64,000 nucleotides of DNA from Kitagawia praeruptora (taxonomy: Eukaryota > Streptophyta > Magnoliopsida > Apiales > Apiaceae): assembly GCA_037693485.1 (NCBI GenBank), contig CM075345.1, forward strand, positions 82,466,001 through 82,530,000, given 5' to 3'. The stretch's first letter is position 1; each line of letters starts with the position of its first letter. The position numbers and the translations under genes are program-made. The notes under the pieces are model-generated. The model ran no database searches. It was not told the DNA's origin and saw only the letters and a list, made by a program, of their open reading frames with translations. Positions 1-8,525 of this stretch are shown piece by piece.

Positions 1-980
1 CAGTACTGATCGTACCCGGCAGCAACATAACCTCTTTATCCTGCAGTGCTTCCTCAACAGAAGTCTCGCAATTAGTAAACTGTTCTAGTTTAGGCCTTGC
101 CGTTGCAAGCTCATCACTCTGTTTATCAATATACCAATCCACATCTGCCATGTCCATCCTCTGCGTTTGAGCACGAGTCCAAGCAACCTTCCAAACTTCA
201 TAGATATTCAAATCCTTGTTCCCCTGATATAACTCATCAATGACATCTCTTTTGGGAATTTCATCGAACACCTTCAAGGCATCAATAACTACCCCCTCCG
301 TACTAGGTAGAACTACCTTCTCCATCCTTTTGGGATAATACATAGACACTTCAAAGAAGTCAAGACTCCTGGGAATTCTTGTCTCCAGTAAATAGGTCGC
401 ACCCTCAATAGGATTCGCCTCCTCAACTAAATATTGATTTTCAGCTCCCAACGCACCTGTTTCGCAAGACAGAGGGTCCATTAGTGCCGAAAATCCCACT
501 TCAAGGGTATTTTTAGCATTATCCAGAATGGTTCCTTCTTCAGATTGAGCCATCAAAAAGCCTTTTTCCTTCAGGAAGTTTTCCATTTCCATCATTTTTC
601 TCCGCAAAGTTATTAATTCAATTCTTTCAAGTTCACTGAGGGGCTCATCCTCAGGAGGAGAGCGACCATCATTTGTCATTCCTGAGACTAAATCCAAGGA
701 TTTGTCTACCAAGGAATTACCAGCACACAACTCCAATGAGTTCTCATCTAAAGATGCCGATCTCATCGAAACCATAGTTACAGGACTCGGAGAACCAAAT
801 TCCCCGCAAAAATCCTGAGAACATGTCATAGATATTATATATAAGAAATTTAGAGATAAAGGTGGAGGATTATGAGAGGAGCGGTGGGATTAGGAAGGAT
901 ATTGTAGATCTGATGGAGAAATTGTGAAGAAAAAGCTAAGTTTATGAGGCGGCTAGGGTTCCAGAGAGAGAGAGACTAAG
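1..980 (-). mobile_element. Left-edge non-autonomous LINE-like element (5' part)
   Basis: This element runs leftward off the window. Its 5' leader (about 830-980, minus strand) has the family layout: a GAGA/CTCT-rich start, then AACCCTAG-GCCGCC, then CAGATCTA, then an AT-rich stretch just before the ATG. The 5' end near 980 reads TTAGTCTCTCTCTC instead of the usual ATGAGAGTC, so the first bases are altered or lost. The 3' tail and any target duplication are outside the window. Confidence 0.75.
2..829 (-). CDS. Class II element protein, N-terminal part (runs off the window)
   Basis: An open frame of 276 codons starts at the ATG at 829 and has no stop before the window edge. The product is unrecognised and begins MTCSQDFCGEFGSPSP. 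Residues about 75-120 form a charged, probably coiled-coil stretch including LRRKMMEMENFLKEKGF. That stretch resembles the segment in the LINE ORF1 proteins of this window (LKLKMMEVCSYLEANG in LINE C, and the KKGFSVSEVEKEIL region in LINE N). No RT or endonuclease motif is present. The start follows the AT-rich box used by sibling elements. I infer an ORF1-like or accessory protein of a non-autonomous element; function unknown. Confidence 0.6.
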   Translation of the reverse strand, partial: MTCSQDFCGEFGSPSPVTMVSMRSASLDENSLELCAGNSLVDKSLDLVSGMTNDGRSPPEDEPLSELERIELITLRRKMMEMENFLKEKGFLMAQSEEGTILDNAKNTLEVGFSALMDPLSCETGALGAENQYLVEEANPIEGATYLLETRIPRSLDFFEVSMYYPKRMEKVVLPSTEGVVIDALKVFDEIPKRDVIDELYQGNKDLNIYEVWKVAWTRAQTQRMDMADVDWYIDKQSDELATARPKLEQFTNCETSVEEALQDKEVMLLPGTIST

Positions 981-1154
981 CGAGTCAAGAACAAGGCTAC
1001 AAGTGGTTTCCATGTTCAAACGAGTCAAAAATGAATCAAAGTTAATTTTCTTGTGCCGACAAGTCCAAAATGAGATTTTAGTAAGGTTTAAGGGTCAAAC
1101 GAGTCAAGAACAAGGCTACAAGTGGTTTCCATGTTCAAACGAGTCAAAAATGAA
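981..1154. repeat. Two-copy direct repeat, period 119 bp
   Basis: A 55-bp unit starting CGAGTCAAGAACAAGG at 981 recurs at 1100. The spacer (1036-1099) contains diverged versions of the same words, such as AAGTCCAAAATGAGATTTTAG. It is non-coding. An inverted near-copy of the first 23 bp lies at 13386-13408, just outside the 5' end of LINE C. Confidence 0.8.
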
Positions 1155-1275
1155 GTTTTAGTTCTATGAACCTATCCCAGGTTACAACTTTTTGTTCTTC
1201 CAAAGCTTAACTTTAGCAAAAAAAAGGAAAGGGATGTGATGCCCTTGAAGGGAATGGTAGAGGGGACCTCATCCA
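1155..1275 (+). other. Old LINE tail remnant and left flank of relic X
   Basis: Bases 1183-1224 resemble a decayed element tail (TTGTTCTTCC ... TTAGCAAAAAAAA). They are followed by about 50 bp that, joined to 15013-15149, form the remnant of a class I element (relic X) into which element A inserted. GGGGACCTCATCCA at 1262-1275 is the left copy of A's target duplication. No independent gene is visible. Confidence 0.6.
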
Positions 1276-1462
1276 CTCTTGAAACAAGGATCCCTTATGA
1301 GAGTCGTGTTCTCTCTGCCTTCTTTCTAAAAACTTCTCTCTAAAAATCTCCAAAATCTAAACAACTTCTCCATCAGATCTAAAGTTTCAATTCCTAAATC
1401 CATCTCCTTCTCCCTTCTCTCACCGAAACACATAATTTCTGCTCTTTCCTTCTGCTTTGAGC

Positions 1463-1901
1463 ATGAGCAGGAAGAGGGTTTCTTTCTCGGAGGATTCTGT
1501 GGTGTTGACTAGGGCAGCTAGTGACAGGGATCTTTTGAGAACTACCCATGAGGGGTTCGTCCCGGTCTTGAGCCCGAAAAGGGTCTCCTTTGCGGAGAAT
1601 TTGGTATCGGAGATACCCTATGACGGTCCTCGATCCGAATATGGTTTGGATGGGTCAAGTAAATCAAATGTTGGGAAGAAGAAGGTGCGTGTCTCCTTTG
1701 CTGAGAATTTGGTGTCTCAGGGGAAGGATGAGGGCATTTCTTTTGCGGTTGATTCCAGATCTGGAGTAGCGGCGCATACTCGTAGTGTGGTTACACTACA
1801 AAGGATTGAAGGTAAGATTTTCTCACAAAAGAAACTGATTACATCGAATGAAATAGGGGATGATACTCTTATTGAATTATCTGATTCTCTGAATTCAAGT
1901 T
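1463..1901 (+). CDS. Element A protein, first exon-like half (split by insertion)
   Basis: The ATG at 1463 gives MSRKRVSFSED. KRVSF-type motifs lie at residues 4-8, 39-43 and 75-79, each followed by (A/S)E(N/D)(L/S)V. The segment RSGVAAHTRS follows at about residue 105. The frame is cut at TGAATTCAAGTT by LINE C and resumes exactly in frame at 13421. Dropping one copy of the duplication gives 626 residues with no internal stop. The protein is unknown. The repeated K/R-R/K-V-x-F fits a protein phosphatase 1 docking consensus, but that is inference only. Confidence 0.75.
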
Positions 1902-2093
1902 TTTTTTTTTTTTGCTAAGTAAAATTAAATACCACTAGAAAAAGATTACACATATAGGGGCATACCCCGCGAAAAGCAAAACATCCCCTCAGCGGAACAG
2001 CAAAGATATGCTAGATATGCTAGCAAACAACATCAAAGGAAATACATAGCGATCAATACAATTAAATCAGCTTGGTCAAATATCACCCAACTG

Positions 2094-3401
2094 CTAATAG
2101 AGAAGTAGCACCAGCGACGTATCTTTCTGAGCCCACCTTTGGAATGAAGCACAGGAGAACAGCTTCTCCCTGACCGTGGTCTTAACAATCAAGCTAAGTG
2201 CAATAGTTGGATGTCCAGGCCCTGGGTTGTGCACTCTATGGTTCTTCTCCTTCCATACATTGTAGATACAAGTTGTAAGATAAACCCCCGCTATCCTCTT
2301 TAACTTTCCAGAAAGGCCTAATGAGAAGAAATCACCTTGCTGCCACCTTGTCCAATCAACATTAACACTGAAAGGAATCACGCTACTTAACAGCCTGAAA
2401 TACGGGCAATTCATAAACAGATGGCCTATAGTTTCTATCCCATTCCCACAAAGTACACAACTAGGATCCACCTCCATACCAAAGGAAATCATGCGATCTC
2501 TAGTAAGTAACCTGTTCCGCATAGCAAGCCAAGTAATGAAGGCACACTTTGGGATATTGAAAGTGTTCCACACCATTTCTCCCAAGCATACAGGTTGGCC
2601 ATTGTCCCGAATAGAAGCCCATATCGATGCCAGCTTAACCAACTTTGCCTTCTGACCATCCCAGTTAATACCATCATTGTCATGAATTTGCACTTGCGTC
2701 ACACGCCGTCGAACCTCAATGACATCCATGTGGTTGGATTGAGGAGGTCTCCAAACTCAATTGTGGAGATAAGTGCTAATGGGAGCCAGGCCAGTAGACT
2801 CAGCATTTGATATAACAAAAGGCGAGATAAAAGCTAGAGGCTTCTTATCAGCCCAAGGATCCTGCCAGAAGAGAAACCTAGAAGAACGGCCCACCCTATA
2901 TCCAACGAGAGGCAAGGCTTGTTGTCTAGCATTGAGAATCTTTCGAGCAATCCAACAACATTTAAAGGGCATGGCAGCAGTCCAGAAAGCTTTATTACGG
3001 AGTAACACATTATGAAACCAGGCAATCCAAAGAGAATCACGAGTGGGTTGGAGCAGGCGCCAAAGCTGATGCAAAATAGCTGCTTGGTTCCATTCGAAAA
3101 TATTTTTGATCCCCAACCCTCCCTCCATTTTCGGTTTGCAACAATCCTCCCAACGGTCATAATGACACCTCCCTGATTCCTTGTAGAAGCCTCCCCATAA
3201 GAATTTGAACAAGAGTCTATTGATCGCCTTAAGGACTGACTTGGGAAGGAAAATGTACATGCTCCAATATCCCACAATACTAACCATGATAGCTTTGATG
3301 AGCAGTAAGCGACCAGCAAAGTTTAAAAACCTCACCATCCAGGATTCCACACGCTTGCATAACTTTGCCACTAGGGTATTGCAATCCATGCTGTTGAGTT
3401 T
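2094..3401 (-). pseudogene. LINE C ORF2: end of RT and zf-RVT domain
   Basis: This is the C-terminal third of the LINE ORF2 polyprotein. The FLNFAGRLLLIKAI segment and the KFLWGGFY segment follow the RT palm. The zf-RVT motif CVLCG-x5-GHLF-x2-C is visible near 2395-2465, and the product ends at 2094. Against LINE H, a Gly codon has become TGA at 2757-2759 (HNG-VWRPP). A small indel lies near 3150 (WEDCCKPK context). It joins 7070-8525 upstream, where LINE D interrupts. Confidence 0.88.
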
Positions 3402-3565
3402 TTTTTTTTTTTTGCTAAATAAAAATTTTATTGATCAACAAACGACCCTACAAAAAAGAAAGTGGCATACCCCGTCCAAAGAGAGCTACACAAAAACTCC
3501 TATAAAGGTGAGTACACTATACTCATTTCAAATCTATACAGATCATCTAAAATTTTTTTAAGCCG

Positions 3566-4789
3566 TTAAACAACTAACAGAATTAGCGTTTGATCTTTCT
3601 TAGCCTCCTTTTTGAATTTCTTTGACAAAAACAGCTTCTCCTTGAACATTCGGTTTATGGTAATCAATATACGAGCTGCAGAGGAATGACCAGATTGATT
3701 ATGAACTCTATGATTTCTTTCCCTCCAAACTTGATACATAGTAATATTGAGATATAGAGCAGCCATTTGACTTTTCCAGCCCCTTGTGATGGTGGTAGTT
3801 AGCCTCCCTTGCAAATATTCAGCCCAGTCTTCTTTGAATTGAAACGGGCACAGATTGAGAATATCAGATATATAAGAACACCCAGCAAAAAGATGCTCAA
3901 CAGTTTCTGGGTCATTTCCACATAGCAGGCACAAAGGATCAACTTGCATTCCATAAGTTTGCATTCTCGTCTTCGTGAACAATCTATCTTTCATAGCCAA
4001 CCACACAATGAAAGAACATTTGGAAATCGCAAACGAGTGCCAGACTATTGAAAACCAAGAAGGCATGAGTCCTGAAGTTCTGATGGAATTCCATATATGG
4101 TTTAAGTTTACCTTCAAAGCACCATCCCAGGTAATTTTGTCTACGCCATGAATGCTAGCATTTAAAATTTGATTTCGTAGCTCCATCATATCTACATGAT
4201 TTGAAGGGGGTAAAACCCAAGTACCTGACCTCTGAAAGGAGTTGATCTGAGCTAATGAATTAGATTCTGCCAAAGAGATGATGTTGGGGTATCTAGTCAC
4301 AATAGGAGTATTATTTATCCATGGGTCATGCCAAAGAAGAAATGTAGAGTTGTTTCCCACCTGATAACTGACAAACTGTCTAGCATGAGGTCTGGCATTC
4401 AAAATCTTTCGCACACACCACGAGCATTTATATGGGATCTTTGTGGTCCAAAAAGCCTTATTTCGCAATAGACATTTTTTGAACCACATAACCCAAAGAC
4501 TTGATTCACCTGGTTGTATTATTCTCCATAGTTGATGTTCTGCATTCCATTCAAACATATTACGAATTCCCAAACCACCTTCCTGTTTTGGCAAACAACA
4601 ATCTGACCAAGAGACTTTATAAAGACATCTTTTATCACTGGTACCTCCCCACAGAAATTTTGCAAAGATAGATTGTGTAGCTTTAAGAACGCATATAGGC
4701 AGAAAAAGATACATTGACCAGAACCCTTGTATATTTGTCAGCACCGATTTTATTAGTTGCAATCTGCCTGCATAGTTTAGCAAATTTGA
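3566..4789 (-). pseudogene. LINE D ORF2 C-terminal part (RT end, zf-RVT)
   Basis: An open frame of about 405 codons reads MLNYAGRLQLIKSVL, KFLWGGTSDK, then ILNARPHARQ and zf-RVT motif CLLCGNDPETVEHLF. It is clearly homologous to LINE C/H ORF2 but diverged along its whole length. A few residues are lost near NAEHQLWRI. Upstream RT sequence continues at 6569-7069 on the other side of element W, so this is not a complete protein. Confidence 0.88.
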
Positions 4790-4805
4790 GGTCCATACCT
4801 CTATT

Positions 4806-6552
4806 TTTTTTTTGCTAATTAAAATTTTTTTTTACCAAAAGGAACAACTGATACAAATCTAGGGGCATACCCCGCGAAATCAACAGCCGACAAACAAAGT
4901 CAAAAATTACAATGTCATTAGACAGTCAACATTAAACGAGAAATCTTAAAATAAACTAAACAGCCTGAGAATTTATGAAAGTCCTTGGTTCACACCCCAG
5001 GGTCTCCTGCCAAGGCTGCATCCTAAAATCTCCATCCATGTCAAAAACTATGCATCTGCATGAATGCATACCATCATTACCAGCATCCGAGCCTACCCTG
5101 AATCCAGAATCCAGGCCTGAAATGTGCACAATGTAAGTCACAACAGAGCACCAGCCATTACAACAAATTACAATACTTCCAACCCGCAAGTTGGACCACA
5201 CTAGCGCTCCATCCAGCCCTTTCACAGTAATGACATTATACCCTGCATTTAATCTATGCTGATTCCCATCAGTAACACCAATTAGACAAGAGGTCACAAC
5301 AATCTCCTTTGCTTGAGAAATAAATCTACAGACCATTCTCACATCGAGCCAAGCAATAGGCAGACCATCAATCATCAACGTTGGCACGGAACCAGCACGT
5401 TCCCTGTCAAACCCATTCGAGACAATGAAATTGTACCCATTCGAAACACAAGCAGCGGGGACCTCATATCTGTACTCAAAAGAGTCAGAAACCCTTTCCT
5501 TAGCCATTGCACCATACTTCTCGAAGCACCGCATTCTACTCATCAACCAGAATTCTGTTCGAATGCAAACTGAACAACTTCCAACCATTCGAGAATTTGC
5601 ATCATTACTAGCGACTGCAAGAAGATCACCACCACATTGGCTTAATAAAATTCCCTCAACCACAATTCTTCTTACAAGGTCTGCCACCAACCCTGAAATG
5701 ACTTCATCATCCTCCGAATCCACATCATTCGTGTAGATTAAATTTCCCGAGACAGGACCCAAGACGTCCCCCAAATTCACAGAATCCGCCATCCTTTCGT
5801 CATTTGAGATTTGCAATCCTCCAATTAACCCAGTAGCATTCGGGTTAGGGTTTGGGGAACCCTCGACATTCAAAGAGGGGTTTGGGAAACCAACAATTTG
5901 GGTCTTAACCTCCTCAACATCATCCATAGCAATAACAGATCTCGGATTCTCAAAATCCGATAACTCAATCAATGGATCAACTCCTACTCATGTAGACTGA
6001 AAGATTTCTTTTGAGAGAGAACCTTACCATCAGTTAAAAGATGCTTGACCCGGGTACGAGTGCAAGTATTCTCTGGAATCATCGTAACAAGGCGTTCAGC
6101 AAAAGAGACCCGTGCGCCTTCCTTCTTGCCATCAATCTTTATGCTCGACCCTTCCAAATTCTTGGATCGAGTGTCAACAGAAGGTATCACCGATACCAAA
6201 TCAACCGCAAACGAAACCCTTTTCGGGTTCGGAACTGAATCCAACCCTGCAAGGGCACTTTGTGAACACGCACGGAGAGGAATCTCCGTCAGAAGGTTCT
6301 CCGAAAAAGAAACCCTCTTCGAACTCATAACAGGCCTAAAAAAACTGATAAGAAATTTGGTGTTTAGGTGAGGGATTAAAGATGGAAATGGATTTACGAA
6401 GGTTGATTGTATAGATCTGATGAAAATATGTCCGAGAATTAGAGGCGGCTAATTAAGGGTTTCTAGAGAGAAGGAGGAGAATCTCTCTCTAGACTCTCAT
6501 TGTATATCTCTAATCTTGTTTTCCTCTTGTTTTCTGTTTGTAGAGTTGTGTT
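4806..6552 (-). mobile_element. Element W: class I/II mosaic non-autonomous element in LINE D
   Basis: Target duplication GGTCCATACCTCTATT at 4790-4805 and 6553-6568. The conserved start ATGAGAGTC is at 6500 (minus), preceded by 52 extra bases. The hairpin is at 4862-4873 and the oligo-A lies at the left end. It is about 1.75 kb, has no RT, and carries one broken ORF. Confidence 0.9.
4956..6328 (-). pseudogene. Element W protein: KRVSF N-terminus with class II-like C-terminus (frameshifted)
   Basis: The first 114 codons (6328-5984) carry KRVSF-type motifs at residues 4-8, 36-40 and 72-76, then CTRTRVKHLLTDGKVLSQKK, a version of the RTRS segment in A, B and J. A frameshift with stop near 5984 separates this from 5972-4956, which continues with LIELSDFENPRS as in A (LIELSDSLNSSF). 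The C-terminal half starts with DSEDDEVISGLVADLVRRIV (as in J) but then changes to a Cys-rich hydrophobic region. FWLMSRMRCFEKYGAM there resembles WLMRSMQSFDKYVAM of element F. Function unknown. Confidence 0.75.
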
Positions 6553-6568
6553 GGTCCATACCTCTATT

Positions 6569-7069
6569 CTGTTGCATAATCTCATCACTAAAGGATTGCA
6601 TTCCTGTGCAGTGAGTTTTCCAGCAATAAGAGGAAGACCCAAATAACGAATAGGGAGGGAACCATTGCTAAAACCAGTGATGGAGAGAATGCTCTGTTGA
6701 ATACTAGTAGCAACATTTCCAAAGAAAACATTACTCTTACTGACATTTGGCTTGAGACCTGAAATCTTTGAAAACAAATTAACTCCCTTCATTAACTCCC
6801 TTCATTAACAGGTTGACTGAAATCTTTGAAAACAAATTAACTCCCTTCACCCTTACACATGAGCAGCACATCATCGGCAAAGATAATGTGTGAAAGGTTT
6901 ATATCCTTTGTTCTCCAATGGAATTTGAAGTTGGGATCATCCGTAAATTTTTTTATGCATGCCGAAAAAACCTCCATTGCAATTACAAATAAATATGGAG
7001 AGATAGCATCACCTTGTCGCAAACCTGATTTCCCCCCGAAATAGCCTTCCAAAGCACCATTTAGCCTTC
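6569..7069 (-). pseudogene. LINE D RT core fragment
   Basis: RT motifs are readable: SGLRQGDAISPYLF (7035-6990) and the catalytic FADDVLLM (about 6885-6860), then LPIRYLGLPLIAGKL. An internal duplication at 6761-6849 breaks the frame between them. The fragment begins at the 5' truncation point and continues, after element W, at 4789. Confidence 0.85.
6761..6849. repeat. Local tandem duplication in the RT of LINE D
   Basis: A 31-bp block starting GAAATCTTTGAAAACAAA at 6761 is repeated at 6819 (period 58). A 13-bp word TTAACTCCCTTCA is present three times (6779, 6792, 6837). It looks like replication slippage after insertion and disrupts the coding frame. Confidence 0.85.
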
Positions 7070-8525
7070 ATAAGAGGAAGACCCGGATAGGAGACTGGAA
7101 GAGTGCCTCTCTGAAAATCTGTTACCATTAGAATGTTCTCAGCAACATCAGGACTCACATTTCCAAAAAAACAGACCGATTTGGCTTGGTTTGGGACCAA
7201 GTTAGAGAGGCCCGATAATTGATGAATCCCTTCCATGAGCTCCGAAACCGATTGAGCATCCCCATGACAGAACAAAAATACATCCTCTGCAAAGATGATA
7301 TGATGCAGATTCACCTCCTTAGTTCTCCAATGAAATTTGAAATTCGTGCCTACAACTGACTTGTTAAGACAGGCAGTGAGAGCTTCCATGGCCATAACAA
7401 AGATGTAAGGAGAGAGGGGGTCGCCTTGCCTTAATCCCGATTCCCCTTTAAAGAATCCCTCTAAACTTCCATTTAGCTTTACTGAGAACATAGTTGTAGA
7501 GATGCAAACTCTAACCCAGTCATTAAATTTATGAGGAAGGCCCATCCGTTCCATAACCGCAAAGACAAAACTCCAATTAAGCGAGTCAAAAGCTTTATGA
7601 ATGTCAAGTTTTATAGCACAACGGGGCGGCCCATCATTTCGATTATATCCCTTACATAAAGCTTGGGCCAAGAAGATGCTATCACCAATTGACCTTCCTG
7701 CTACAAAAGCAGTTTGGTGCTTGGAGATCAATGAAGGCATAACAGACTTCAACCTTGCCGCTAAAATCTTAGAAATGCATTTATAAAGAACATTGCAACA
7801 TGAGATAGGCCGAAAGTGCTGCATTTGAGAAGGGTTTTCCTGCTTTGGGACCAAACAAATCGAGGCCGCATTAATAATTCTAGGCATAGCAAGAGAATCA
7901 AAGAAATAAAGGATACCTCTTGTTACATCAGGCCCCACAATGTGCCAAGTAGCTAGGTAGAATTCCACCGTAAACCATCAGGACCTGGACTCTTGTTTTT
8001 CCCCATTCTTTTTAGAGTATTCAGAATATCCCTATCTCTAAACGGGGCGGTAAGCAGCGTCGACTGGGCCTCGTTTACTACCGGCAAAGAAATATCTTCA
8101 GGAAAATGAGTAACCTCCCCTCTGTTGCCCAACAAATTTTTGTAATAGTCAACAGCCACCTTAGACATATCCGCATGGTCTGTCACTCTCTCACCATTCT
8201 GTGTCTGTAAGGATAGGATTTTGTTAACATTCCATCTTCCTCTGCATGCATTAAAGAAATACCTGTTATTACTATCCCCACTCTTCAACCACTGAACTCT
8301 GGACTTTTGCTTCAAAAAACACTCTTCCAAATGAAGGGCTTTAGAATAGGCATCCACGAGATTACGCTCTTCCTCAAAATAAGCAGGGGAAGGAGAAGGA
8401 GGAATGGCATTCTGGAATGCCAACAAATCGTTTCCTGCATTCTTGACCATCTGTTGCAAATCCCCCAGAGATCTATTAAGCCCCTTAATCGCCACTTTAA
8501 CCCTTTTAAGCTTCGAAGTGAGCAT
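7070..8525 (-). pseudogene. LINE C ORF2: linker and N-terminal half of RT
   Basis: Reads LTSKLKRVKVAIKGL, then KSRVQWLKSGDSNNRYFF, KNKSPGPDG, RPISCCNVLYK, KLDIHKAFDSLNW, SGLRQGDPLSPYIF and FAEDVFLFCHG, the last being the catalytic FADD box with D changed to E (near 7290). One base is missing near 7975 compared with LINE H, so the frame splits there. The upstream end continues in frame at 10588 across element Z; the downstream end is cut by LINE D. Confidence 0.9.

Larger units (their letters stand above)
3402..7069 (-). mobile_element. LINE D: 5'-truncated LINE of a divergent subfamily
   Basis: Inserted in LINE C at GAGTTT-GCCAGTG-ATAAGAGG (intact in LINE H near 18107). No target duplication is seen and about 7 bp of target (GCCAGTG) are missing. 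The 3' end differs from the main family: TTTAGCA(n), GTCAATAAA-like AT stretch, and a weaker hairpin GGGGTATGCCAC (3462-3473). The 5' end is truncated inside RT, just before the NGALEGYF segment. It is interrupted by element W. Confidence 0.85.

Noticed and set aside
981..1154. The 119-bp repeat as a centromeric satellite
   Set aside because: Only two copies, and the second is partial; no longer array is present.
1297..1305. ATGAGAGTC as the start codon of a conserved short protein
   Set aside because: The frame after it differs between copies and soon stops; the conservation fits a transcription or reverse-transcription start.
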